From: Marinagarivorans sp.
Lineage (GTDB): Bacteria > Pseudomonadota > Gammaproteobacteria > Pseudomonadales > Cellvibrionaceae
Length of the DNA stretch: 64,000 nt
NCBI GenBank assembly: GCA_028281865.1
Contig: JANQJB010000092.1
Coordinates: 46,802-110,801 of the forward strand
Direction of reading: 5' to 3'
Shown here: one piece after another, positions 1 to 8,554 of the stretch
Layout of the letters: each line of letters begins with the position of its first letter
How positions within the stretch are numbered: the first letter of the stretch is position 1
Notes under the pieces: model-generated
Told to the model about the DNA's origin: nothing
Seen by the model: the letters and a program-made list of their open reading frames with translations, nothing else
Database searches by the model: none
Translations under genes and position numbers: made by a program

Positions 1-119
1 AGCTCTTCTTCCGAACCGTTAGTTTTAATATAGGCAAGCGGTGTGTGTGCCCAAGCGAGATTTGATCCAAACACACAAAGGCATAAAAAGAATATAATTT
101 GTTTAATAATAAGTTTCAT
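1..119 (-). CDS. Partial secreted protein, N-terminal end only
   Basis: A reading frame on the minus strand starts with ATG at 119 and runs off the left edge of the window. The visible 39 residues begin MKLIIKQIIFFLCLCVFG and form a classic Sec signal peptide: a lysine-containing start, a hydrophobic core, and an Ala-Trp-Ala cleavage site before HTPLAYIK. It lies 14 bp downstream of the gene at 134-931 on the same strand, so the two are probably co-transcribed. The function cannot be read from this fragment. From memory, genes like the upstream one often precede a secreted matrixin-type metalloprotease, so that is one guess, but nothing here proves it. Confidence 0.6.
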   Translation of the reverse strand, partial: MKLIIKQIIFFLCLCVFGSNLAWAHTPLAYIKTNGSEEE

Positions 120-133
120 TTTTGAGTCTCCTC

Positions 134-931
134 TTAGTTTGTTTTCGGAGACGAAGGATTATTACTATGTAGTTTATGGCTTTGTGATTTATGACTGTAT
201 GGTTTGTGTCTATGTTTTGGTTTGTCATGTTTTAGCTTATGTCCCTTTGTTTTCGCTTTTTTTCTTAACATTTTTATCGCTGAATCAAGATCTTCCAGCG
301 CAGGTATTTCATCAGACTCTTGGAACATTGATTTCAAGCGTTTTTTACCTGCACGCTTACCCCATGCCACCACTTGTTTACCATTAGTAGTGTTGTGTTT
401 AATATCATATTTACCATTTTTAATATCTACGAGACTATACGCGTTCTGTGTAGGATCTTGTTTTAAAAATAACAAGCTGCGCTGACCCGGCATAAAGCGC
501 GGCCCGCCAACTATGACTTGAGATATATTACCAACGGTCCCACCAATTGAGTGCACACGAATGTGTTGTTTGTTATCCTGAGCTTCGATAATTGAGTCTT
601 CAACAGCATAGGTGGCTACTGTTGAAATACGTGTGCGTTGGCTATTCCATGTTGCTTTTACATCGACACACCGCGCTACTACAATACTATCGGCTTTTGC
701 GATGAGACTCTCATCACTGATTGCTTGTAGTGTTGAAGCGAGAGTAGAGGGTGAATTAATAATTAGGGAAAGCAGTGCGTATAGAAACAGATATCTTGTG
801 CAATTAGGTTTAATTTTATTCGCCTTGGTTGTTTTTTGACTGCTTTTTCTATTATTGAAAGTTTGAAGGTTTGTTATTTTAAGTTTGATCTGTTTTATGA
901 ATGGGATAATAAACGTTGCACTGAGAGTCAT
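134..931 (-). CDS. Secreted or membrane-anchored protein with Lys/His-rich tail
   Basis: 265 residues. The ATG at 931 is preceded by AAAGGAA at a good distance, which supports this start even though it leaves about 45 mostly polar and basic residues ahead of the hydrophobic segment (about 47-66) that ends in TLAS and looks like a signal peptide or anchor. The middle part (about 70-180) has features of a family of exported bacterial proteins: a segment SLIAKADSIVVARC, a glycine-rich GGTVGNI and a VGGPRFMPGQRSLLFL stretch. The last 45 residues are extremely rich in Lys, His, Ser and Pro, a low-complexity tail that could bind metal, nucleic acid or anionic polymer. I know no assigned function for the family. 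It is the first gene of a likely two-gene unit with the truncated gene at 1-119. Confidence 0.6.
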   Translation of the reverse strand: MTLSATFIIPFIKQIKLKITNLQTFNNRKSSQKTTKANKIKPNCTRYLFLYALLSLIINSPSTLASTLQAISDESLIAKADSIVVARCVDVKATWNSQRTRISTVATYAVEDSIIEAQDNKQHIRVHSIGGTVGNISQVIVGGPRFMPGQRSLLFLKQDPTQNAYSLVDIKNGKYDIKHNTTNGKQVVAWGKRAGKKRLKSMFQESDEIPALEDLDSAIKMLRKKAKTKGHKLKHDKPKHRHKPYSHKSQSHKLHSNNPSSPKTN

Positions 932-1607
932 ATCTTATTTTCCTTTAAAGGCTGCATGGTAAACTATAAACCCCGCACCAGCTTTTCTAAAAATATAGTT
1001 TTGGCCTTGTTTCGATGTTTTTACTGACTGAAAACTGTAAAATACGAAAAATAAATTTAGGGAATTAAGAGCTGGTCCAAGGCTGGGGTGAAAAATTTTT
1101 GTTAATTTATTGTGTTATCAATACTTTTTACAACAAAATTTTTAATTAACTCGATAAGCGTAGACTAGGTTTTTTTCTATTTCAAGACAAGTAGAAAAAC
1201 TACTAATAAATGTTTGTTTTTTCGGCCGTTCGCGATCATTGAAGGCCTCGTGTTAAATCACAACCCGATAAAAATATGCTTGTCAACAAACTCTAACAAA
1301 TCTAAACAAAGCCTAACAAAATCAGAACAAAGCAGTAGCAAAACACACAAGCCTACATTCGATGCATTGTTTAAATTTTTGCTCTATGTGGGGCGCACCA
1401 TGCGTTATGTCGGTATTCATAAGAGGAAATCGAAACAAACCAATGCATAAATGCTAGTTCAATATCATTGATACCAACCAATTGCTCGTTTTTCACATGT
1501 CAATATGATACCTTTTCGATTTTTCAAGAGGATCACTGGCATCCTACTATATATTGAAGTCAATTTTTTGACTTCAACTGCGATTTGAATAATCTATAGG
1601 TTAAGAT
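932..1607. other. AT-rich intergenic region, no convincing gene
   Basis: About 675 bp between the divergent genes at 931 and 1608, so it must hold promoters for both. A 78-codon frame at 1214-1450 is low complexity, produced by repeated AACAAA-type words around 1285-1345, and I do not accept it as a gene. The only clear structure is the inverted repeat at 1554-1577, listed separately. Confidence 0.5.
1554..1577. promoter_or_regulatory. Perfect 10-bp inverted repeat upstream of the AraC gene
   Basis: TTGAAGTCAA at 1554-1563 and TTGACTTCAA at 1568-1577 are exact reverse complements separated by TTTT. The repeat ends 30 bp before the start codon of the AraC regulator at 1608. It could be an operator for autoregulation or a hairpin in the 5' leader. 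It is not followed by a T-run, so it does not look like a terminator. Confidence 0.5.
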
Positions 1608-2549
1608 ATGCCTAGACGTACACAATCCAATAGCAACGAACTGATAAGGTCGTATGTTCCAGGTGATCACAAAAAAAATATTAGTAGAAAAAAATGGGAT
1701 ACATTTGATATAGATATATTTAATGTTCATTCGGAAATTAGTTCTTGTGCAATTCCTCCAATTAACAGCCATATTTTTTGTTATACATCGCCCGAAGATT
1801 TTGTTTTGGGTTCTAAACGTTATAGGGCCCGTGTTCATGTCTCAGGAGAACGTGTTTTCGAAGGAAACACAAAAAACGATCATTGCTTTTTAACCCCACG
1901 ATTACATGATGTTCATTGGGATGCTTGTTCCATAGATAAAAATAAAGTTTATAAAAAAACTTTTCTTGTCATTCTCAACGAACAGCTAGAGAAAATTGCG
2001 CTGGAAAATTTTAAAGTTGACCCCGACCTCATAGAAATTATTCCGAACTACGGATTTCGAGATGCTTATTTGGCCAATGCTGCTAATGCACTAGCAAAAA
2101 CTGATCGAACAGAAAATAAAGAAAACCGTGTTTATGTAGAAACATTGACGCAGTCTTTTAATACTCATTTGATGCATCATTTTACTAACCGAAAATTAAA
2201 TAAAGAGCAAATAAAAAGTGCAATATCCAGTGTCGGTTTGCGCCGAATTAATCACTTTATTAAAAACAATATCTCAGAGGAAATATCGTTAGATGATCTA
2301 GCACAAGTAGCGGGTATGAGCCCATATTATTTTATTAGGCAATTCCAGCAAACTACCGGTATGCCGCCTCACCAATACTTAATTTATGAACGAATGAGAA
2401 TGGCGAAAAACTTACTGAGTAAGACCAACTTATCTATTTTAGATATAGCTCTCGAGATTGGCTATTCGAGTTCTAGTAGTTTTAGCTATGCATTTCGCAA
2501 AGCATTTGGAGTGACGCCCTCGTTCTACCGGCGCGACTTAAAATATTAG
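1608..2549 (+). CDS. AraC family transcriptional regulator
   Basis: 313 residues. The C-terminal 100 residues (about 212-312) form the double helix-turn-helix typical of AraC/XylS regulators: first helix pair around ISLDDLAQVAGMSPYYFIRQF, second around ILDIALEIGYSSSSSFSYAF, ending in the family signature FGVTPSFYRR. The N-terminal 200 residues match no sensor domain I recognise, so the effector is unknown. The ATG at 1608 follows TTAAG-like purines, a weak ribosome site. The gene stands alone, divergent from the gene at 931. The perfect inverted repeat just upstream suggests self-regulation. Family assignment is firm; the target is unknown. Confidence 0.9.
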   Translation: MPRRTQSNSNELIRSYVPGDHKKNISRKKWDTFDIDIFNVHSEISSCAIPPINSHIFCYTSPEDFVLGSKRYRARVHVSGERVFEGNTKNDHCFLTPRLHDVHWDACSIDKNKVYKKTFLVILNEQLEKIALENFKVDPDLIEIIPNYGFRDAYLANAANALAKTDRTENKENRVYVETLTQSFNTHLMHHFTNRKLNKEQIKSAISSVGLRRINHFIKNNISEEISLDDLAQVAGMSPYYFIRQFQQTTGMPPHQYLIYERMRMAKNLLSKTNLSILDIALEIGYSSSSSFSYAFRKAFGVTPSFYRRDLKY

Positions 2550-2587
2550 CCCTTATAGATACATAAGATTTTTAACATTGATTTAAT

Positions 2588-2880
2588 TTTTGCCCTTTGT
2601 TTTAAGAAGATCGAACGGGATTGTTAAAAGTTGTAGGCAATCTCTACGGCCTAAAGACTTTTTAAACGGTGCCTTTGCGATCTCGTGCGTGACTGTATCA
2701 GTGGAGATGGAGGCTTGCTGTAGAATAATTGCGAAGATATCGAAGAATTGCTTAAATCCGATCGAACGATGCTCAGGTTTGGGCTATTAACTCACTGTTG
2801 AGTAATAAGAGCAGCTTCGTTTCGTAATTTTCTTCAGTGAGCTTACCCAATGCTTTCGCAAATTCAGTATCGCCATACTA
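2588..2880 (-). pseudogene. Possible decayed gene fragment
   Basis: Reading the minus strand, a segment GDTEFAKALGKLTEENYETK (from about 2874) continues into a leucine-rich run and stops at 2773. In another frame, from about 2779 to 2588, a further 63 codons stay open and read like protein (for example HRSIGFKQFFDIFAIILQQ), ending in TAA. An in-frame TAG precedes the first segment. The pattern fits a gene broken by a frameshift and nonsense changes. I cannot name the family, and chance cannot be excluded. Confidence 0.25.
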
Positions 2881-3293
2881 CGCGGTAAATTTGCTTATGA
2901 ATCCATTGTCTCCACTGCGGGTTGGTGTGTTTTAGACCTGGCATTGCGTTGATCAACCTCGGATGGAGATATAGCTTATATCGAACAGCCTATTTTCCCT
3001 ATTGCCAGACACTAGCTGATCGATTCCTGACGCGACCTGTTCTCATAACTAGTGTGAGCTGTGTTTAACTCTGCTTCATTCCGGCACTCTTTTGCTCTTA
3101 CCTAGCACCCGGCGCACACCGTTATGTTCGCAACAACTATATACTGTTACCTTATATATATGTAAGAATTTGCCTGTACTCAATGATAGATAAGAATTGG
3201 GCGGGGGTCATGGGGCGTGAAGTTTCTAATAATAAAAGCAAAAAGCCTTAATTGCATAACCGAATGAGTAAACAGACTGGAAGCTAAACGAAT

Positions 3294-3314
3294 TTTACCT
3301 GTTTACCAGGTAAA
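3294..3314. promoter_or_regulatory. 8-bp inverted repeat in the leader of the DUF1592 gene
   Basis: TTTACCTG at 3294-3301 and CAGGTAAA at 3307-3314 are exact reverse complements around a 5-base spacer, 80 bp before the start codon at 3395. This is consistent with an operator or a leader hairpin. No T-run follows. Confidence 0.3.
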
Positions 3315-3394
3315 TAACGCTTCAAATTCTGTGTGTTTAATTGCTGAAAAAACTCTTAAGTTAAAGAAAACACTAAAGGTAAACTGGGATCATT

Positions 3395-5356
3395 ATGAAA
3401 CGTTACCTCTTGTTCATTGTTGTAGTTTGCGGCTTAAGCGCCTGCGTGGCGACAGAAAAACCGGCGGATTCGTCGAGTAGCTCAAGTTCGGGCGGTTCTT
3501 CGTCAAGCTCCTCATCAAGCTCGTCCTCAGGTAGCACGGATAACGCGGCCATAGCGCGAGGTGAAGCTCTATATGTTGAACAGCATTGCGAGGCTTGCCA
3601 CGGAAGTGATGGACTCAAATTACCCGATACTAAAATTGTTCCTGGGGCACGTACGCTTTCAACTCTAACAACTTATATAAACGATAAAATGCCCAAGACA
3701 CTGGGCGAACCCGGCGATTGCGTCGGTCAATGTGCCGCTGATATCGCTGCTTATATTAAGTCATGGTCGGGCTCTTCCTCCTCCAGTAGTTCATCAAGTG
3801 GCGCTATCGCACTGCCTCCTGTGCTAGGCCTTGATGCAGACGCTCCTTCCAATGGCCGACGCCTTACTCGTGACGAGTTTGTCAATTCGGTTAGCGACGC
3901 TTTAGGAATAACCCCCGCGCTTCTTGTCGATATACGAGTCAAGCTTGAGAGAGAAAATGTCAATGCTGGTATGCGCAATTCAGTGAGTGCACTGACAACT
4001 TCGCGTACCAATATCGATGCTTATGAAGACGCCGCGAGTGCTATTGTTGCGCAAGTCAGCACGCTCAAAATTGCGGTGCTCGCTGATGAGTGTGGAGGTG
4101 GTTTCACCGATCAGTGCATCAATAACTTTGTCAGTAACGCAGGTGAACTGTTGTATCGGCGTCCGTTGGAAAATCGTCAGCAACAGACCTTAGTCGCGCT
4201 TATGAACGAAGTTAAAAATGATAATGGCGACTTTAATGAGGCTGCGCGCCTTGCACTGCAAGTCATGCTGCAAAGCCCTTACTTCTTGTATCGCATGGAA
4301 GGCAAACTGCGCGGCGACGATACGGAAGAAATTGATCAATATGAGCTTGCTACTCGTCTGTCGTATAGCTTATGGGCATCGGGGCCGGACGAAGAGTTAC
4401 TCGGCCGAGCAGGGCGTGGTGAGCTAACGGGAGACGGCATCGATTCAGCAGTCGAATATATGATGCAAGATCCACGCGCCAAGCGTGGTTTTAGGGAGTT
4501 TATTTCTGAGTGGTTGAAGCTCTTTTTGCTGGAAAATCGCAATATCAGTGAAGAGGAGCACCCCGATTTTAAAGACGAATATAAACCTGCCATGCTCAAG
4601 GAAACCTATGACTTTTTCGAAGGCATTGTGTTTGGCGATGGGGCTCCATTTCTGCAAGAAGCTTACACTCGTCAGACTACGAATATCGATAATACGGTAG
4701 CCGCCATGTACGGCCTTGATCGCGGAGGCGATTACGACTGGAGCAACGACAGGAAGCGCATTGGCTTTTTGACGCAGTCGTCTGTAATGTCCGTGCACAC
4801 CGTTGTGCTTGATACATCTATCTTACACAGAGGTTTGTTTATCGCTGACGATTTACTCTGCCGTCATGTTCCAACGCCCCCGGAAAACCTCGGACCGGTT
4901 ATCGCAGAGCAATTAATGATGACTGATGCGACTGCCCCGCAGCGCGAGCGTATGGAACAACACAACCTTAATTACGAGCAGTGCGGATTTTGCCACGAAT
5001 TATTTGACGGCCTTGGTTACACCTTCGAACCCTATGATTCGCTGGGCGGCTTTAGAACACTAGATCAACACGGTAACCCTATTGAAAACAGTGGCTTTAA
5101 TGAAATCGATAGTGTTAAACACGATTTTGCTGATGTAACTGATCTTGCCAATATCTTGGCCAGCAGTGATGAAGCTAAAGCGTGTTTTGTTGAGAGCTTC
5201 ATCAGCTACCACTTCGGTCACACACCTGGCATTGCTGACGCTAGCTTTGTTCAAGAGTTAACTAATGCTTTTGATCTTACTAACCAAAACTTTATAGAAC
5301 TTGTGAAATACATTGTGAAGTCTGACCCCTACATTAAACGTGCTGAGGCCCAATAA
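3395..5356 (+). CDS. DUF1592-type c-heme lipoprotein with poly-serine linkers
   Basis: 653 residues. A lipoprotein signal peptide ends at the lipobox LSAC (Cys17), followed by a near-pure serine linker (about 26-46). A small cytochrome c domain has CEACH at 65-69 and a possible Met ligand in DKMPK. A second Ser linker (about 129-138) leads to a region with the order DUF1587/1595/1592/1588/1585 known from planctomycete and gammaproteobacterial proteins: RRLTRDEFVNSV near 155, TRLSYSLWASGPDEEL near 325, a second CxxCH (CGFCH) inside the DUF1588 part near 530, and a C-terminal segment. The biochemical role of these domains is not established to my knowledge. It is followed 57 bp later by a DUF1552 gene, the usual partner. 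Heme attachment would need the Ccm system encoded at 41.5-50 kb. Confidence 0.88.
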   Translation: MKRYLLFIVVVCGLSACVATEKPADSSSSSSSGGSSSSSSSSSSSGSTDNAAIARGEALYVEQHCEACHGSDGLKLPDTKIVPGARTLSTLTTYINDKMPKTLGEPGDCVGQCAADIAAYIKSWSGSSSSSSSSSGAIALPPVLGLDADAPSNGRRLTRDEFVNSVSDALGITPALLVDIRVKLERENVNAGMRNSVSALTTSRTNIDAYEDAASAIVAQVSTLKIAVLADECGGGFTDQCINNFVSNAGELLYRRPLENRQQQTLVALMNEVKNDNGDFNEAARLALQVMLQSPYFLYRMEGKLRGDDTEEIDQYELATRLSYSLWASGPDEELLGRAGRGELTGDGIDSAVEYMMQDPRAKRGFREFISEWLKLFLLENRNISEEEHPDFKDEYKPAMLKETYDFFEGIVFGDGAPFLQEAYTRQTTNIDNTVAAMYGLDRGGDYDWSNDRKRIGFLTQSSVMSVHTVVLDTSILHRGLFIADDLLCRHVPTPPENLGPVIAEQLMMTDATAPQRERMEQHNLNYEQCGFCHELFDGLGYTFEPYDSLGGFRTLDQHGNPIENSGFNEIDSVKHDFADVTDLANILASSDEAKACFVESFISYHFGHTPGIADASFVQELTNAFDLTNQNFIELVKYIVKSDPYIKRAEAQ

Positions 5357-5413
5357 GCCCCGTTTAGTCAGCCCAATATTTAATGAGTGATTAAAAATTT
5401 GAGGAATACAGGC

Positions 5414-6850
5414 ATGCACATACGCTCGAACAAAGCCTTAGACAAACTTACTCGAAGACGCTTTTTAAAAGGTGCGGGTGGCGCGGCCGTGGCACTTCCG
5501 TTACTGCACGGTGCCGAGGGCGTTACGGCCCAGGAAGCGGGCATACCGGAGCGCTTTATCGCTCTCTTTGTTGCTAATGGTTTACACAATTCACTGACTG
5601 ATGGCGGCGCCAATAGCGGTGCGGCTATGTTTAATCATGCTAAACATGGTTTTGCGCCACTTGAAGGCTTTAAACCCTTTGCCGACCGCATTTGTTTGGT
5701 CAAAGGCATCGACGCCAAAGCGAGAGGTTTTAGTTCCACTCCCCACACTTGGGGTTGCGGCGGCTTCCTTTGTGATTACAACTACTCTAATAAAAATGCC
5801 AACACCAAGGCTGGTACAACGATAGATTGGGAATTTAAAACGGCGAAAAATATCGATACAACACTGCCAACCTTGAATACCGGTTGGTGGGGTGCCGACG
5901 ATGCCAATCAGCCGGTGCGCATTGTACATTCCTATCGTGGCCCTAATCAGCCCAACAATCCAATTGCCTTGCCGCATAATGTTTTTGATTTTGCGTTTAA
6001 TAAAACTGGCTTCGCAGCGGGTGCTGGCGGTGGCAACATGGTCAATGCTCAGGAACTGCGCCGCGCCCGTTTCAGAAATAGTGTGCTCGATGCGGTGATG
6101 GAGGATTATCAGCACGTTATGAGCGAAAGCTCGGGTTATGGCGCTGCAGTACGCGAGACCATTAAGGTGCATCTTGACCACGTTCGCGAATTGGAAAAAT
6201 CCTCGGCAGATCTCGTCGCCAGAATAGAACGTGGCGAGATAGGCAACGACCCAGACGTATGCGCCATTGCAGATGAACCGAGAGTTATCAACAACAATAA
6301 AGCCAATGGTTCCTTTCCGCCCAATCTTAGCTTCCGCAGTGAGGTATGGGATTTGAATGCAAAAATATTTATCTCAGCGCTTCACTGCGACCTTTTCCGC
6401 ACGGGTACTTTCATGGTCGACAGTGGTGGCGACAAATGGGCCTACGAAGGTAAAAACGGTAGGACCGGCAACGTACATGGCACTACCTTGCACGGCTGGA
6501 AGAAGAATAATCACCAACCGTTAGCCTACGAAATTATGCATTGGTATTGGACTAAAATGGCGTCAGATTTCGTTGCGCGTTTGAATAACAATACTTATGT
6601 AGAAGCGGGTGGCGGCACTTTGTTGGATAACACAACGCTTATTATAGGCAGCGAGTTAAATGACCCGGACCACAATGTTAACAATATGACCTTTTTCTTA
6701 ATGGATCCGAAAAAGTTTAAGCCGGGTAAACATACCCTCGCCAACCGTCGCAGCGCCTCAGATTTTTATACGACAGTCTTGAAAGGTTGTGGCATTAACA
6801 AACAAATTGGCAGTCACTTCCAGGGGACAATAGATTCTATTCTCGTCTAG
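5414..6850 (+). CDS. Tat-exported DUF1552 domain protein
   Basis: 478 residues from the ATG at 5414, which is preceded by GAGGA at 8 bp. A longer GTG start at 5387 lacks a ribosome site. The N-terminus holds a twin-arginine motif TRRRFLKG followed by an alanine-rich hydrophobic stretch, so export folded through Tat is predicted. The rest matches the DUF1552 family: FIALFVANGLHNS near the start, CLVKGID and HTWGCGGFLC motifs, and a C-terminal GTLLDNTTLIIGSELNDPDHN region. DUF1552 proteins almost always sit beside DUF1592-type proteins, as here, so the two probably work as one periplasmic or surface complex. No catalytic activity is known to me. A hairpin follows at 6889-6918. Confidence 0.87.
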   Translation: MHIRSNKALDKLTRRRFLKGAGGAAVALPLLHGAEGVTAQEAGIPERFIALFVANGLHNSLTDGGANSGAAMFNHAKHGFAPLEGFKPFADRICLVKGIDAKARGFSSTPHTWGCGGFLCDYNYSNKNANTKAGTTIDWEFKTAKNIDTTLPTLNTGWWGADDANQPVRIVHSYRGPNQPNNPIALPHNVFDFAFNKTGFAAGAGGGNMVNAQELRRARFRNSVLDAVMEDYQHVMSESSGYGAAVRETIKVHLDHVRELEKSSADLVARIERGEIGNDPDVCAIADEPRVINNNKANGSFPPNLSFRSEVWDLNAKIFISALHCDLFRTGTFMVDSGGDKWAYEGKNGRTGNVHGTTLHGWKKNNHQPLAYEIMHWYWTKMASDFVARLNNNTYVEAGGGTLLDNTTLIIGSELNDPDHNVNNMTFFLMDPKKFKPGKHTLANRRSASDFYTTVLKGCGINKQIGSHFQGTIDSILV

Positions 6851-6888
6851 CGCTGATTTTTACCGTTCGTTCATCTTTTATAACGAAT

Positions 6889-6918
6889 AGGCTCTTATCG
6901 TCACGACGATAAGAGCCT
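6889..6918. terminator. Strong hairpin after the DUF1592/DUF1552 pair
   Basis: A perfect 13-bp inverted repeat (6889-6901 with 6906-6918, loop CACG) lies 39 bp after the DUF1552 stop and between two convergent genes. There is no clear T-run on either side, so it may act as an mRNA 3'-end stabiliser or with a transcription factor rather than as a simple intrinsic terminator. Confidence 0.5.
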
Positions 6919-6987
6919 GAGTTAAGTTGTCCACAACTTTGAAATTCTCTCTATTATTCGTAGCTATTTATTATCTAGCTAGCAATT

Positions 6988-7464
6988 CTATCGATCGGCT
7001 AAATATTCAGGCGTTGCGTCTTTAATTTCGCTCCAAATATTATCGGCAAGTTCAATATGTTGAGGAGCATCTTTTAGCCATCTCTTTTGGATTTTCTTAT
7101 TTAGGTTTAAGTAGAGCTTGCCGTCAACTATGCGCCATGCCTTGGGATCGGTATCAAATTTGCGTTCTTTAGTAACACCAAAGGCGCAATACCCACCGTA
7201 TTGAGGCGCATAATTTTCTGGGTTACCGCGAAATAAATCGCGATTATTTTGCGAGCTAAAATGATAGATCGCGTTTTTGTAGGTGGCCGTATATTTCGCG
7301 TTACCCTTCACAGGGGCTTTATCAACAAAGTATGCGACAGGATCGTAACCCTTTATAGCAAGGTCATTTTCGTCGCTGTTGACATCTCTATCGGCTGCAA
7401 AACTTAACGCGCTAAAAGTAAAAATAAAAACGGTGAAAATGTACTTAGCTAATTGGTTTTTCAT
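6988..7464 (-). CDS. YHS domain protein, secreted
   Basis: 158 residues from the ATG at 7464, which is preceded by GGAGAAGACA. The upstream ATG at 7476 lacks such a site and would add four residues in front of the signal peptide. The signal peptide (MKNQLAKYIFTVFIFTFSALSFA) is followed by a YHS-type core: IKGYDPVAYF, then a KYTATYKNAIYHFSSQNNRDLF segment and PQYGGYCAFGV. YHS domains are small folds found in metal-related proteins; this periplasmic form is common in marine bacteria with unknown role. It is divergent from the AraC gene at 7715, which may control it (inference). Confidence 0.85.
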   Translation of the reverse strand: MKNQLAKYIFTVFIFTFSALSFAADRDVNSDENDLAIKGYDPVAYFVDKAPVKGNAKYTATYKNAIYHFSSQNNRDLFRGNPENYAPQYGGYCAFGVTKERKFDTDPKAWRIVDGKLYLNLNKKIQKRWLKDAPQHIELADNIWSEIKDATPEYLADR

Positions 7465-7714
7465 TGTCTTCTCCAAATTGGTTTGAGTGGGTAATGTCTA
7501 GGTGACGAGAAGTATATTAGGGATTCTGGCGGAGGATATGAGGCTGAAAGTCTGAGATTTGGTACAAAGCGTCCATCTTATTGTTCATTCGCGGGATATG
7601 CTGAAATGACAGGACGTTATTGTGTTGAAATGGTTTTATGCTGAAGTGAAGTAGTTATTTGCCTGTGGATTAGCTAGAATCCAGCGCCTGTTCCCTCAAG
7701 TTAGTCTTACGACC

Positions 7715-8554
7715 ATGGACAAGCTTTCCAAGATATTAAATCAATTCTCAATTACGGCTGGTGTTTTTTACACTGGAGGGCTGTGTGGCATCAGTACATT
7801 CGATGACAAAGACTCTCACACAGGGCATTTGCACCTGCTAAAAAGTGGGAAATTGGAAATCTTGAGCGATAAGAGAAGCACATTGTATTTGGATGAGCCT
7901 TCACTCGTCTTTTACTCTAGGCCTACGCCGCATCGGCTGCATGCAAACGAGAGCGACAAGGCGGAGTTGGTGTGTGCGACGATAAATTACGGTGTTGGAA
8001 GGCATAACCCGCTTGCCAATGCGCTACCTACTGTTACCCTGGTGCCGCTCTCTAAGCTTGATGAACTGAAGAGCACCGTTGAATGGCTCTTCCACGAGGC
8101 TTTTTCTGAATCTGATGGCCGAGTAGCAATGATGAATAGGTTGTCTGAGTTGTTGGTCATTCAGTTAATTCGTCATAACCTCGAGCATGGAAAAACGTCC
8201 CAAGGTTTGCTGGCAGGCCTTGCTCATCAAAATATTTCGCGCGCGCTAACAGCCATTCACGAACAGCCGGCGAAACCCTGGACACTCGAACTTATGGCGG
8301 CTGAGGCCGCGTTGTCCCGTTCCAAATTTGCCGAATTATTTAAGCAAGTCGTTGGCCAAACAGCAGCAGACTATTTGCTGGAATTGCGAATTATGCTTGC
8401 ACAAGACTACCTGAGAAAGGGTAAGTCGGTCGGTTGGGTAGCGAATAGTTTGGGTTATGAAACCGGTTCAACGTTTGCGCGCGTATTTCGAAAAAAAACG
8501 GGTGACTCGCCGAAAGCGTGGTTAAAAAAATATGACTCGTCTGGCGCTGAATAA
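7715..8554 (+). CDS. AraC family regulator with N-terminal cupin
   Basis: 279 residues. The N-terminal part (about 10-175) fits the AraC-type cupin found in many one-component regulators: short beta-type segments such as HLHLLKSGKLEIL and a PHRLHA motif. The C-terminal part (about 180-275) is the double helix-turn-helix: WTLELMAAEAALSRSKFAEL and the second unit VGWVANSLGYETGSTFARVF, ending with TGDSPKAWLKKY. It starts with ATG at 7715, 250 bp from the divergent YHS gene at 7464, an arrangement in which such regulators often control their neighbour. Ligand and targets are unknown. Confidence 0.92.
   Translation: MDKLSKILNQFSITAGVFYTGGLCGISTFDDKDSHTGHLHLLKSGKLEILSDKRSTLYLDEPSLVFYSRPTPHRLHANESDKAELVCATINYGVGRHNPLANALPTVTLVPLSKLDELKSTVEWLFHEAFSESDGRVAMMNRLSELLVIQLIRHNLEHGKTSQGLLAGLAHQNISRALTAIHEQPAKPWTLELMAAEAALSRSKFAELFKQVVGQTAADYLLELRIMLAQDYLRKGKSVGWVANSLGYETGSTFARVFRKKTGDSPKAWLKKYDSSGAE

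Larger units (their letters stand above)
2550..3394. other. Gene-poor stretch with decayed coding traces
   Basis: 845 bp with no intact gene. A 66-codon plus-strand frame at 2590-2790 needs a TTG start and has no ribosome site. On the minus strand, 2588-2880 keeps protein-like segments broken by stops and a frame change (separate entry). The base composition of 2620-3130 is richer in GC than the flanks. The last 150 bp carry the leader of the gene at 3395, with an inverted repeat at 3294-3314. Confidence 0.4.

Noticed and set aside
1214..1450. 78-codon frame rich in Ser, Lys, Asn
   Set aside because: Low-complexity DNA with repeated AACAAA words; no ribosome site.
3466..3535. Serine-codon-rich DNA as a possible simple repeat or CRISPR-like array
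   Set aside because: The DNA mixes AGC, TCG, TCA and other serine codons, so it is a protein linker kept at amino-acid level, not a DNA repeat.
5591..6181. 196-codon frame antisense to the DUF1552 gene
   Set aside because: The opposite strand encodes a clear DUF1552 protein, and the antisense translation has no recognisable domain or ribosome site.
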